Shown one piece after another: positions 30,690 to 48,029 of a stretch of 64,000 nucleotides of DNA; position 1 is the stretch's first letter, and every line of letters starts with the position of its first letter. Location: NCBI RefSeq assembly GCF_022458985.1, contig NC_061773.1, positions 3,230,001-3,294,000 on the forward strand, given 5' to 3'. The position numbers and the translations under genes were made by a program. This DNA comes from Mugil cephalus (taxonomy: Eukaryota > Chordata > Actinopteri > Mugiliformes > Mugilidae). The notes under the pieces are model-generated. The model searched no databases, was not told the DNA's origin, and saw nothing but the letters and a program-made list of their open reading frames with translations.

Positions 30690-33600
30690 AAATTAAGTGG
30701 CAACGGACTGTCACAACAGCCACGCGTCTCCAGGGACATGCTGGCACACCACCGGGTACACCGCCTCACTGGAATAGGTCTCAAAATGAACATTCAAATA
30801 CTTTGCTCATCTGTGACTCTCTAGGATCGGAGGGCCTAAGTCTGAACACACCCAAGAGAAAATCAGAGGTGCTCTGTGAAAGTGTGCCCTCTTTAGGCAA
30901 AGTCAAGCTGAGGAAACTCACCAAGAAAAAATCAGAGTCATTCAAAGTTTTAAAGGTAAGTCTTAACAATGATCTTTTAACAGCAATTGAATCAAACTGA
31001 AGTCTCTAACATCAACCATTAGTAAACTATCACTAATTGTTTGATTCTGATGAAGAAGTTATTGATTAAACATTTTTGTGCACAGGATAAACCTATGAAT
31101 AACTCTCCCAAACATGTGGAAAAGAGTGAGCCACTATTGCCACCTCTGTCTCACTCTTTTGTCTCGAAAAAGAAGGAGAGGACACCTGAGGAGGGATCAA
31201 AGGCAATCTGTAGGATGGCGCTGATTGCAGCCATTGGCAGCACAAGAACGGGGCACAACACTAATAATGTCCCCAGAACTGACACTAACAGCCGGTCTCT
31301 GCCACTTGTATCTTCACCTGTACAGACTGAGGGTCTCAGTCAGACATCCCTTGACAGAACAGTCATCGATATAAACTACTTCTTGAGAAAACCTGACGAT
31401 GAATCTGAGGAGAATATCGCTGCCCAGGATGATCAGTGCTCCCCTCTTCAAATGTTGGAAGGCACAGATGACATCTCTGAGGAAAAGGAAGATGACAGGG
31501 TAAGTCAGCAATTCATGTCTGCTCATTTTTTTTTTTCATCAGCTGGGATTTAATTTAGCTGCATTTTGCTGTTTCTTGTCTTGTTAATAATGGCACCTTT
31601 TACAGAAGCCACATTGTTGAGGTTTGGGAAATATTAAGCATGTAGAATTATTATCAGAGCTGTGAGGAATATAAGATGAAGAGAGATTTTTGTGATTTTT
31701 ATTTTATATGCAAATGTTTTTTCAGAGTGTGGTTCTTAAAGCAGAGGATCTTCACAAGAAGCTGATTTTTCATGGCTCTGAAAAGGCCACATACCTAGGA
31801 ATGTTGTCTGCTCCAGAAAATGAGCTTGAAGCTGAGGACTGTGACTCCTCTCTCCCTGAGTTCGAGTATATTGATCAGAACAGCCAGGAACAACCTTTAG
31901 TGAAAACTGCAACTTCCTCCTTCACCTTCATGTACCCTGAAATCACTGAGACAGTCCAGGCTCACACTGAGGACACAGAGTTGCCTTTCTCACCATCACA
32001 GAGGATGGTCTTATTCAAGACCCCACACCCCCCAAACGTGGGCCTTCCAATGTCATCCAGAGTTGAGACAGGGAATTTTCACTCCTCCAAAATGACGTCC
32101 CGTTTATCAGATCCCTATGCCCTGCCGCTACTCTCAAATGAAGGCACATCAGAACCTTACCTGAACGCCACAGCCTCACGCAGGCAGTCGGATGGTAGCT
32201 CTTCCATGCATTACTCCCGCTTTACCCGTGGTTACACTCCTAAGAGAAGATTGTCCTTGGGTGCCGAACCTTTATGGACAAGTTATCCCTGCCGGGACAG
32301 TGAGGTTGGTTTCATAGACACTCACTGCCATCTCGACATGCTCTATGGAAAACTCGGGTTTCAAGGGACATTTAGGAGCTTTCGCAAGTTTTACTATAAC
32401 AGCTTTGCTCCAGAGTTTCAAGGGTGTATTACTGACTTCTGCAACCCAGACATCATGGTTAAGGAGGCCCTATGGGAGGGTTTGCTGGCTGAAGAGATGG
32501 TATGGGGGGCTTTTGGATGTCACCCCCACTTTGCGAAAGGCTACTCAAATATTCAGGAACAGAACATACTGATGGCGATGAGGCATCCAAAGGCTGTGGC
32601 ATTTGGTGAGATGGGGTTGGACTACTCACACAAAAACTCAACTGATACTTCCAGACAGAAAGAGGTGAGATCTAGTTTTACTCTACTTAAACTGAATAAA
32701 ATCCAGGAACCTAAACCTAATGTCTCTAGAAATAGAAATGATCAAGGGGATAGATTGTAGTCAAAATAATGTCATTGTTCTTTTTTTTTGTTCTACTTCT
32801 CTGGCAAGGTGTTTGAACGTCAACTGCATTTGGCTGTGGCCATGCGGAAACCTCTGGTGATCCACTGTAGGGACGCAGATGATGACCTGCTGAAAATCAT
32901 GAAAAAATGTGTCCCTAGAGATTACAAAATCCACAGGTAGAGGAAAAATATTTAAAAAGTATTTCACTTTGTTTTTGTGTTATTCGTGTTACATGTTGTC
33001 AACATTTAACAAAATCATACTGCCTTTCATGATTGTTTGAGACTGCTGAATTCAGAAATTATTAATTGTTCCACAGTAATTGTCTAATTTATTAATAATT
33101 TCTTCAAATTTGGCATTTATTTTCATTGATGATGATGTAATGTCATGTGATTGCACCCTCACTATCTGCTTTTTATTAAATAATAACATTGTGCATTTAA
33201 AAAAAAAAGGCTAATTTTTGTCATCTAGTTTTGCACATTGTGATCACAAATATGACAACAGGATTCTTAAGTCATTTAATCCATGTACTTGCTTTCTTGA
33301 TTACTTGTGTGGTTTCCAGGCACTGTTTCACAAACAGTTACCCAGTGATTGAGCCCTTCCTAACAGAGTTCCCCAACCTGTACGTGGGCTTCACAGCGCT
33401 GATCACCTACTCCAGTGCCACTGAGGCCAGAAACGCTGTCCGCCAGATCCCTCTCAACCGCATTGTGTTGGAGACAGATGCACCATATTTCCTGCCAAGA
33501 AAGGTTTGTCTGAACTGAGCCTGAAGTTACTCATTCGGCAAATAATTAAAGGTCGACAAACTTCTTTAGTTATAAAGAAATATTGAAATCCCTTGTCTAT

Positions 33601-33791
33601 GGATGATTTATTGTTTTTTGGGGAAGTATTAGATGGTGTTTGTCCATGGTACACGGAATCTATCCTCAAAATCAATAAATCGTGGTAATTTATCATTTAA
33701 GGCATTAGTTTCTTTACATTTTTATTATCGTTACTAGGTATTGAAGTTTACTAATCCTTATAAGAATATATGAGTCCATGATTTTGCTGTG

Positions 33792-33858
<67 letters not shown>

Positions 33859-34519
33859 AACCCTTTAACATTCTGCTGGGTCATATATGGGACAGCAGTA
33901 GCTTTTTGGACCAATCGGAGCTCTGTACACAAGTTGTGTTTGCGCAAATGCTGCATGCAATATGTCATTTTTTTCTTATTTCATTGATGAAAGTTATTGT
34001 AGGATTCAACCAACACAGCTGACACATTTTTTCAGAAGAAAAAAAATGTAGGTGAATCCAACAACTTTGCTTAAAGTGATTCTATTATTGTGATAGAAAC
34101 TTCAGTCTTCAGATACTTTCAAAAGAGACCAAGACCATGCATGAGCTCCCAAATGTTCATGAACACCATTCAGTTTACTTTGTCCTAAATAGGTGTTGGT
34201 GTTTTTGTTTGCTGGAATGAAGTTATTGCTAAAATCCTTTGTGTCTGAAAAAAATCCACAATACTAAGAATAGATGAAGACACAGGCCAGAAGAACTGGG
34301 TCTAAGTCCATTATGTATTATTGGTCAGATATTTCTGTGACTCCTTGTCTTTGTCAGTGACTGTCTCATTCTCAAAAGGTCGGTAGAGATGTTTGCCGGT
34401 TTTCACATCCTGGAATGGGCATCCACACGCTGCAGGAGCTGAGTCTGCTGAAGGGGGAAGACGTGGCCACAGTCCTCAACACTGTCCGCAGCAACACCAC
34501 TCTCCTGTATGGTCTATAA
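30665..34519 (+). CDS. tatdn2: TatD DNase domain-containing protein 2
   Basis: Metal-dependent nuclease of the TatD family; human TATDN2 is nuclear and linked to R-loop processing. Coding exons: 30665-30955, 31086-31499, 31726-32664, 32809-32936, 33320-33503 and 34379-34519 (stop TAA); 698 residues. The first about 425 residues are low-complexity, Ser/Thr-rich and basic ([18 protein letters not shown]), as in the human protein. The TatD barrel follows: [15 protein letters not shown] (HxH at about 435/437), [21 protein letters not shown] (metal Glu), [21 protein letters not shown] and [11 protein letters not shown]. All metal-ligand motifs are intact, so it should be active. Exons 5 and 6 of this list begin after AAG and CAG acceptors and the phases agree. 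A (TG)n microsatellite lies in the last intron. Confidence 0.94.
33796..33857. repeat. (TG)n microsatellite in the last TATDN2 intron
   Basis: About 60 bp of uninterrupted TG repeats. Confidence 0.95.
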
Positions 34520-35450
34520 CCTTCAGAGATAAAAACACTGGTTGGTGAGAAAAAACATTTTTCTGGTTTATTTTTGGACATATAAATCTCTACTGTACGG
34601 ATGTAGGATAATGGGGATGATTTATTTTAACCAACCTGAAAGACTCGCAAATAGATCCAGGAAAAAATAAAAAAAAACAAAAGAGCTGACATAAATCTGC
34701 CTCCTGCCTGGTGGAGCTTCTTTGTGTGAGAGTTTATCTGTGTTCGTGCAAAATAATTCTTAAGTAGTCTGGTGTTTATTTTGTTTCTGCTATGTTTTCA
34801 TAGAATGTTACTTGTCTGTTCTGGTTTATTTGGGCGTTTGTCTTTCGCAGCTGGTGTGTTGTCAAGTTTAGTTTGATGCACTGGATACATATTAAAAGTC
34901 CTAATACTTCAGATATGTTTTGTTGAATTGTTCATTAACACAGTCCTTAGTGCTGATGGACGAGAAAAGATGAGGAGAGCACAGTGTTGTCTGTGATATA
35001 ACAAAACGTGTTTTTTGTTTTCTTTCTTCCTGTGAGCAATGCTGAGTCTTTACTGAAGAGGGGAAAATCCTGAGAGACTGGTCCATTAGCTTGCCACCTT
35101 GTTTTCCGCACACATTTAGTGTGAGTGCTTTTTATTTTGTAACGTGATTAGCCCTGTGACATTTTCTGGAAATTGAAGTATTCCATGTTACAGTAAGGTT
35201 AGTGGTTGATGGGTAGATGTGTCTCCTATATTATCAGGTCTGACGAGGAAAATGGGTACATACATTTTCACAGATTCTGAATGTAAATCTCAATGAAAGC
35301 CTTTCCAGGATATAGGTCACAGCACATTTTGTTCATGGTTGCATATATTGACCCATTTAGTGAGAGTCAGAGGATGTATTGCATGTTTGTTCTGTATTTG
35401 CAGAATGAACACATGAATATGCAGCTGTAGCTGTAAAGATGGAGACCTCA

Positions 35451-35456
35451 AATAAA
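35451..35456 (+). terminator. Candidate TATDN2 polyadenylation signal
   Basis: AATAAA 932 nt after the TATDN2 stop, followed by a GT-rich stretch. A-rich AATAAAA-type sites near 34,665 are an alternative. The region 34,520-36,430 holds no other gene, only 3'UTR and intergenic sequence between the convergent genes TATDN2 and ghrl. Confidence 0.35.
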
Positions 35457-36431
35457 CCAGTGTTCAGGGGATTCATATAAAAAATCCATTTCTTTAATGA
35501 TGAATAACTGGCCCAGTTTTTTTTTTTTTTTTTTTTTGACGCTGTACAGTCAGAAGAAGACGACTTCATTCACTTCATTCAGCACATCAGTTCCTTTGGT
35601 GCTTTTTTCCATTCAGTTCATGGGTCTCTGAAGGCTAGGATGCTGTGCAGTATGTTCTGTATTTGAGTTCTGTACTGGTATATACGAAGCAATTTTGTCA
35701 GATAAAATTGGATCATTGTTAAGGTTTGAATATGATTCACTTATCAACTCCAGTTTTTATTATTGTTTAGTTTCCATTTTATAAATATTCAGTTCTAGTT
35801 TGGGACATGTTTCTCGGGGCCTAAATTTAAGATTGAAAATAGAAACACTGCATCTTGTAGACATCCTCATCTCAGTGAACAAATGTTTCAGAAAGTCTCC
35901 TTTATTTTTGACATTACCAATGGAAAGTCTGTTTTTTTTATTTCACTTAACCAAAAAGATTTTTTTTTCACCCCTGGTTTTATTTTTTACTGAAATAACA
36001 CTGCAATGGGGATTTTTACAAATTACTGATTAAAAATGTAAATGCAATGAGTGTTGGAGTGAGTTACTTCACTACAACTGTACACAAATTAATTTGGAAC
36101 ATTTAAAATAATGTTAAATTCATGTTACACTGTGTATATATAATCATAATTAACTTTTAACATTTAATTTCATATTTTCCTCACTGAACCCCATCAACCA
36201 ACTCAGTCAAACCTCAGAAATGGTCAGTTAGTTGGTCTTGGTCCTCGTGTTAAATTTCCCCTCAGGTTTTCAGCTTGGTGTGTTAGTTTGTAGGTACTTG
36301 GAAACCAGTCATTTTCACATAAGCATTTAATCACAGTCACATATTACTTTTCTTATCCATTAGTGTTTTAATGATCAATATCTAATGAAAGTGAAACTGG
36401 AAAGTCATTGAGATGTTTGTGTCCAAGATCT

Positions 36432-36699
36432 TCAAACTGGTGACAGTCTCTCTGAAAGAAAAGAAGTGTTCTTTTTATTATATATATATATATATATATA
36501 TATTGGCCAAATATTTAAAACAGAAGAACTGAGCAAACCTGCTTTCTCCATGTTTCCCAATAAGTTGTGAATGATCTCCTGCAGAACTTCACCGTACATC
36601 TCATAGTCCTCTTCTCCCATGGTGATGCCAATTTCAACAGGAGCACTTATCTATGTAGTGGAGGGAAACTATTACCTTACAGGGGAGTGTTATGTGTGT

Positions 36700-36768
<69 letters not shown>

Positions 36769-37858
36769 AATTAAGTTTTGTCACTCACTGTAATGCGATT
36801 GTCGTCATTTGGTTGAATTGGCTCCTCCATGACTTGGCGACCCGTTCTGGGTGACTTGCCCCTGTTCTTTGATTGAAAAAAATGTTGTCCTGGTTAATAG
36901 AAATAGGTTCACATTAAATGTTAAGATTTATCCATGTTATTTGAAAAAATAACCAATTTTAATTATAAATGTTTCCCCTGTTTGTTCAAAATGTTATTTC
37001 ATCTAGAAATATGCATGACAGAAAGAAGTAAATTAAATACTACCAATGGAAAAAAAAAGTTTAGGTTTGTGGCAACTTATTCTGCTTTATTTAGATCGGT
37101 TGTCCTCATAAGGAGACACTTTTGTCTGTCTTGTGCTGGTAGCGAATGGTCAACTTGTTTATGTTTATTGACTTTTTTTTTTTGAGTTTGATATGACATG
37201 CAAATTTAACAAATTCACAGGTATTCGTTTGAGAACACTGGAATTTCACTGTTTCCAATTCTGCTCTTGCATTAAAATAATGCTTTCTATATTTTATGTT
37301 TTTATACATTTTGTTACACTTTGGGCACTTGTAATATACACTGAAATAATTCCTGCGTCTGCATATTTTTGTCAAAACACTTAGGTCCTACTAATCCCAT
37401 ATATATATCCCTTATATTAAAGAAATTAAGATGCATTACAAACAAATACTTGGTCTCAAGAGGTTAAGCAAAAAAAAATGCAAATTTTAGTGGTTGGCAC
37501 CTTTAACACAGTTATCATTATACACAAATTTTGAAATGTGACTGAGGTCATGAATGGAAAGAGATGGCTTCAAATTGGATAAACTTCACCTTTTATGTTA
37601 CAAGTGAAAGCATTCAACACATTTTAAAAAAGAAATCAATCACTTGTAGAAGAGCTTCTTTATATTTAACATTACATTTATTTATTTTTTTATAAAGGCT
37701 GGATCCAGATGTGTTTTCTTTGGTTGAGACAGAAAGTATCTTACCTGAGGTTTTTGTGAAGGACTTAGGTAACTGGATCCTGCGCTGGTTGACTTGCACC
37801 ACAAGGTCAAAGAACACAGCAGAAAAACCAACAGACAGGTGCTTCTTTTCAAAAACAT
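36432..37858 (-). CDS. ghrl: Preproghrelin
   Basis: Hormone precursor for ghrelin, the acylated gut peptide that activates GHSR. Four short exons on the minus strand: 37858-37745, 36866-36789, 36650-36539 and 36451-36432 (stop TGA); 107 residues, all junctions GT-AG with agreeing phases. Signal peptide about 1-26 ([20 protein letters not shown]...STSA). The mature peptide starts [12 protein letters not shown] with the acylated Ser3, runs 20 residues to KSPRT and is followed by Gly-Arg, the amidation and cleavage signal seen in tilapia-type fish ghrelin. The C-peptide follows: [10 protein letters not shown], then [20 protein letters not shown]. Residue 4 is Tyr instead of the usual Phe. The gene is convergent with TATDN2, exactly as GHRL and TATDN2 are neighbours in human. 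No single exon gives a long open frame, so it is easily missed. Confidence 0.93.
36480..36503. repeat. (AT)n microsatellite in ghrl intron 3
   Basis: About 24 bp of TA repeats between ghrl exons 3 and 4. Confidence 0.9.
36693..36767. repeat. (TG)n microsatellite in ghrl intron 2
   Basis: About 75 bp of nearly uninterrupted TG on the + strand (CA on the gene strand), 43 nt upstream of the exon 3 acceptor. CA repeats close to an acceptor can affect splicing through hnRNP L. Confidence 0.9.
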
Positions 37859-37999
37859 GTTGAAATGACAAAGAATCGGATCTCAGATCTGTTTTACACA
37901 ATACGATGGATCAACCGACCAGAGTTCAGTGATTGAAAATCTAATCTAACACCAACCTCAACCTATGTAAATGACTGTTTTTGCTTGAGAGACGCATGT

Positions 38000-38008
38000 C
38001 TTTATATA
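38000..38008 (-). promoter_or_regulatory. TATA box of ghrl
   Basis: CTTTATATA on the + strand, i.e. TATATAAAG on the gene strand, about 140 nt upstream of the ghrl ATG. It predicts a start near 37,970 and a 5'UTR of roughly 110 nt, typical for a tissue-specific hormone gene. Confidence 0.55.
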
Positions 38009-38853
38009 ACTTTCAGGTTGGTTTAAAAACACATTAAATGGAAGAGTAACCAATACTTGTTGTGTCATATCTTGGCAGCACAAGATTGTTCAAATGTTTA
38101 AACTGATAACAGCGTCAACATTCCTCTGTTGTGACACGATACCAAGTTTAGCTCGTTATCTAGCCAGTGGGCTGTGGAGGTAATGGTATTGCAGTCATAG
38201 AGATAAATCTAATAATTCAGCTTATGTCCCACAACAGTAAAATAATCAGTGACCATAGAAACTATTGTTAATTGTTTATCTGGGAAAAACGTAACAGTCA
38301 TATCATTACACTGATATTAAACAGTCAAAAAGCTCAACGGTAAAAGATAATAATAATAAAAAAAGCTTAAAAAAATAATTGAATTTGACATTTATATCCG
38401 AACCAATAAATACTGTATGTCAGCTTTACACACATTAGTGAAAATGAATGCATTCAAATACAGTCCTAAACTAAACCTTATCTTTGTGTGGTCATTTAAT
38501 TGTGTGATCATATTGGAGGATGTAGTTTTGGGTGCTGTTAAACTGGATTGAATTAAACACGAGAGTCTGCTACTAGAATGAGGTTGTCAAAATAATAGAA
38601 ATACTGTATGTGTCTTTACAATCCAATAGTACAAACCATAGCCTCTAAAATTAAATCACAATTGAATCAACAGCGCTCTGCATCATGAATGTTATGGTAT
38701 TTGGGATGTGTTTAAAATAACTAGGATTTAGTGCAGGACTGTTATGTTCTTTATTTTCACTAGTGCACCTAGCAATGGACCTAAAGTAAAATAGACACAG
38801 TCACAATGAGTAGACACAAAAGGACATGAAAACAGCACACACAGTACAACATA

Positions 38854-38975
38854 CAGTGGTGTAAAAAAGTGTTGCCCCCCTTCCTGATTTCTTATTTTTG
38901 CTTTTTATTTGTTTATCACACTTAAATGTTTCAAGACAAAATATTAAAAAGTCTTGTTTTTAAAATTATTTTTTA
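38854..38975. repeat. Tc1-like terminal repeat relic
   Basis: TA followed by 'cagtggtgtaaaaaagtg' and 'ccttcctgatttcttatttt', the start of a common fish Tc1-type element, then 'cacttaaatgtttcaa'. No transposase and no matching second end. The rest of 38,030-39,230 shows no gene. Confidence 0.5.
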
Positions 38976-39238
38976 TTTTATCAGTACTTAATGATGCAAT
39001 TTCTTGTTTCTCATATATTACATGAGTTTTGTTTACCTATAAGATGAAACACAAATAAAATACAGTCTTATGTAAGTGTTAAAGAGCGCAGTCTCTGATG
39101 TGACAAACATTTCTCCACATGCCTTAATTTTCCAAGTTTATACTAAAAATTTCAATTATAAATGTAAACATATGAATTGTCAACAGCAAAGAAGAGAGTG
39201 GGAGAAGGAAATAATGAGCGGTGAAGAAGCACATTCAC

Positions 39239-39272
<34 letters not shown>
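39239..39272. repeat. (AAT)n microsatellite upstream of CCDC174
   Basis: About eleven AAT units, some 210 nt upstream of the CCDC174 ATG. Confidence 0.95.
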
Positions 39273-39479
39273 GTTTCAATGAGACAGAACATGAAGACTA
39301 ACAAGACTACTGCACAGGAAGTCGGGATCATTTTAAGAGAATCGTCTCTAGGTGGCCAGTAGTTGGCGTCTCTCTGAAATGCGACATTTTTCCTGCGAGA
39401 AAGGAAACCAACGAAGAAGTCAAATTTGGCTAACCTAGCATCATCCTGGAGATTATGGCGTAGAAAATAAACCGTAAAC

Positions 39480-44780
<5,301 letters not shown>

Positions 44781-44863
44781 GCTTTAAAATAATGTGTTCG
44801 CAGTCCAGCTTGTTATTACTGCTTTTTAAGGAAATCAGAAGTGCAACAAGACTGTGAACCTGT

Positions 44864-44869
44864 AATAAA
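44864..44869 (+). terminator. CCDC174 polyadenylation signal
   Basis: AATAAA 84 nt after the stop codon, followed by GT-rich 'gttgttctgactgttatgtg'. Confidence 0.6.
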
Positions 44870-44889
44870 TATTTGGAATTGAACTGGAT

Positions 44890-47845
44890 GTTGTTCTGAC
44901 TGTTATGTGTTCATTTTAGCCTATTAGTGGAAGACTGGTAAAGGCTGAACGTTTAATTGTGATATGAATGTATCCACCAGATGGTGCTATATATCTTTAT
45001 GTTAGGATGTCAGCAAGTTACCAGACAACACGTGCACTGCAGTGATTTAATTTTTTTCACTTGAAAAATAAAAGTGTCATTTACATGATGACACCTTCCT
45101 ATCTTGCTTTGACCCACAATTATTCTGTAAGCTGGAGAAATTCTGTTTATTATGAACACAAGGGAAAGAGCAGCAGATTGAAACCAAGGAAGTGTTTCTG
45201 CTCTCAAGTATTAGGGTTTCATTTACAGTGTAAGTACTTTTAAAGTTTGCATCTGAAGGTATTTAGTAGTTTTTTTTTTTCTTTTTAAATCTTCAGCCTC
45301 ACCTCTGTCGTCCTGTATAATCTTCACTGAGTTTCTAATACTAGGTGATTTAATAACATTTGTAATAATTCTTGTTCCAGCCAAATAACCACGAACCACT
45401 TTTACAAGATTGACCTCAAAACCACCATTTCTATGGAATGTACTTAAGATTAAATAAAATAGATTTTATTCCTTGCTCCTTGCAAACATTAGCATTTCAA
45501 TACAGTTACAAAATGAAACAAATTCATACAATCTTGAACAATGTTTCCACCACTGGATTATATTGGTCCATAGAAACCATATGAGACCTGAAACACGTCA
45601 GGAAACAAGACGGAAACTCTTCACGGGAGCTGATATTTGCCAGCAGTTTGATTAATATGAGCTGGAGCTACAACTTGACCACAGGATGAACAAGACGTCA
45701 CCCCGTTGACCTCTCAGTAAGACATTTGACCTGGTTTCTTGTCTCGTCTCTCAACAGGAGAATTGGTAGTGATCTCTGTGTGTGTTTTGTGGATCTCTTG
45801 AATGAAAAAGTGGTTTATCTTCCTTGTACAGTGGATTGTCGACCGGGCAGTGACCTTAAACATTATGTTTTTTCCCTTCTTTGTTCCTGTGGCCTCAAGT
45901 TAGACCAATCCGATATGTGTGGGAAACACATACTCAGACAATTTCAGCATTGTCTCCCCGGTAGGTATTTGCACTTCCATGTACACCATGTGAAGTTAAA
46001 TGTGTTTGACTGTATTGTTGAGGTCAATAATTTGCTGTCTGACTTGGACTTCAGATGACATTTATATAGTGTCAACAGCTCACAGGGTGGAAGGTGTTCA
46101 GAGAATCATATATGCTTTTTCCATTTTAATATAAACAATACAAATGGTAGTTCTCCTAATAATCAAGAAAAACACATTTGGGCACTGTGTGTGGTATTGC
46201 TTACTAGGTCCAGACTGAAACATCTCAACATATATTGAAGTGGTTGACATGGAGTTTGGACGTTCATGATCCCCAGAGGATGAGTTTTATAACCTCATAG
46301 ATGCCTGGACTTTAAATTTATTTAAGCTTATCACATTTATTCTTAGACTTAGCTTCAGCTGTACTTTATATTTAGCAAATGTTAGCATGTTAAAACAACT
46401 CTTGCTCATAAAACTAAATACTCATCACCTGGAGGTTTTCTGAAAACGGTTTTGAAGCTTAGGGTGAGTGGTACTGAACACCGGCATCTTGGCAGAACCT
46501 AACTCCTCATGGCTAATCCAAAAATGAGAAAAGATGTGTAGCGGAATGAGTTTAGCTGAGGTAGGTGGGCAATGTGTAGACACACAACTAGCAACCTGTG
46601 ACAGCACCCACCTGTTACTACAAATTGCCTCGTGCATAACTTTAAGTCTTGATATGATTTACATGAGTTAAGTTATTTAAAAATTTGATTGGAGAAATTG
46701 GAGTTTTGCCCCTCAGATAAAACACTCAAATATTATAGTAGATAGGTTTTAAAACGGCTAGTATCTAAATGCTAAACGCTAATCAGCGTTCAACATTCAC
46801 ATTTAGCTCGAAGCACTGCACCTTTGTATAGCTGCAATTTTATTTTATTTTTTTTATCTTCCTGGATAAAACGGTAGCTGAGGGCCGAGAAGCTTCTTTT
46901 AAGTTCACTATGCTGATACAAATGAAGCAACCTGGTGCCTGTTCTGTACAGATTCACCACCAACAGGAGAAAAATGTGCATCTTCCCAGCTTTAATCTGA
47001 CTGTCTCATTCTGTCTAATCATTCATTAAGGACAGGAAGGCGTGTCCCACTGACAAAGTCATGCTGAGGAATGATTTCTCCTTTTCAATGTGGCAGGTGA
47101 ATTCTGCTGTGGATAAGCAAAATACCAACCTGCAGTTTTCATGATAGAAAACTTCCATCACAAGGAAAATGCTTTTTTGTAAAAGTTTAAATTTCCTTTT
47201 TGCAAAGTACTAACAATTTAATGAGCAGTTGCATATGTACTATTTAAAACACATGAACAACTTACTGTGAGTTGATATTTGTAATGGTTTGTTTCTGCTA
47301 CTTTGTGCTGAAACAATGTTCAATGTTGTCTTTATGGCTCTGGAGGTCCCTGATCCAGGGAGGAGGGAGGAGCAGGTCTGGCCTCTTGCTAATGCAGTTA
47401 TCCTGAGATAAAAGGCAAACGAGCAACAGCCAGGCAGACAAGCTGTGGTGTTTATCCCTTCTAAAAGCAAAATTAAACTTCTGACTTGGCGAGATCAAAT
47501 AAACTCATTCTATGAGTTGCTCCAGGGTCAAGATTCACTTGAGTCGTGCAGAGGTTTCACGCTGGCTCTCACTCACTTTTAAAAATCTCTTGCGAGAGAT
47601 CTGTGTCACAGGCACAGGCAGCAGCACAGTGTTGCAGACGAGGTTATAAACATACACATGACAATTTACATGAAAATAACAGGATTACGCAAACAGTCCT
47701 CAAATATTCATGTGTCATTAACATCAGAGCTCAAATCAGGGTAATATGATTCAGTCAGAACACAACGGGGTTTGGTAGTGAAACCACTCTTTCATTTAGC
47801 CAAGTGCAATATTAGGCTCCACATACATAGGCAAAGATAACCTTC
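44890..47845. other. Intergenic region, no gene seen
   Basis: AT-rich. A 110-codon open frame at 45,726-46,058 and several shorter ones show no family motif, splice structure or matching neighbours. A CTCF-like motif (CCACCAGATGGTGCT) lies at 44,974. Confidence 0.5.
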
Positions 47846-48012
47846 TGTGGCTCCCCTGGTTGAGTGGGTGTCCCATAAACTGAGGCTATGTCGCCCCTCA
47901 CCACAGTGGTGCAGGTTTGATTCCAGCCTGCACCCTTCGCTGCGTGCCATCTCTATCTCTGCCCCTCTACTTCCTGTTTCTCTGCTGACAATTATCCAAC
48001 AAAGGAAAAAAA
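47846..48012 (+). repeat. tRNA-derived SINE
   Basis: RNA polymerase III promoter-like boxes are visible: box A 'tggttgagtggg' (about 47,859) and box B 'ggtttgattcc' (about 47,914). A tRNA-unrelated part follows ('cagcctgcacccttcgctgc', 'cctctacttcctgtttctct') with an A-rich tail 'caacaaaggaaaaaaa'. This is the common fish SINE layout, present as a single decayed copy. Confidence 0.7.
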
Positions 48013-48029
48013 TAAATTACCATAAAACA

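Noticed and set aside
33778-33987. Open frames with Cys-Val or Thr-His repeats
   Set aside because: Translation of the (TG)n microsatellite in the last TATDN2 intron.
36567-36854. + strand 95-codon frame across the ghrl exons
   Set aside because: It is the antisense shadow of ghrl exon 3 plus the translated TG repeat.
45726-46058. 110-codon open frame on + strand
   Set aside because: Cys/Leu-rich sequence without family motifs, in an intergenic region, with no promoter or polyA features.
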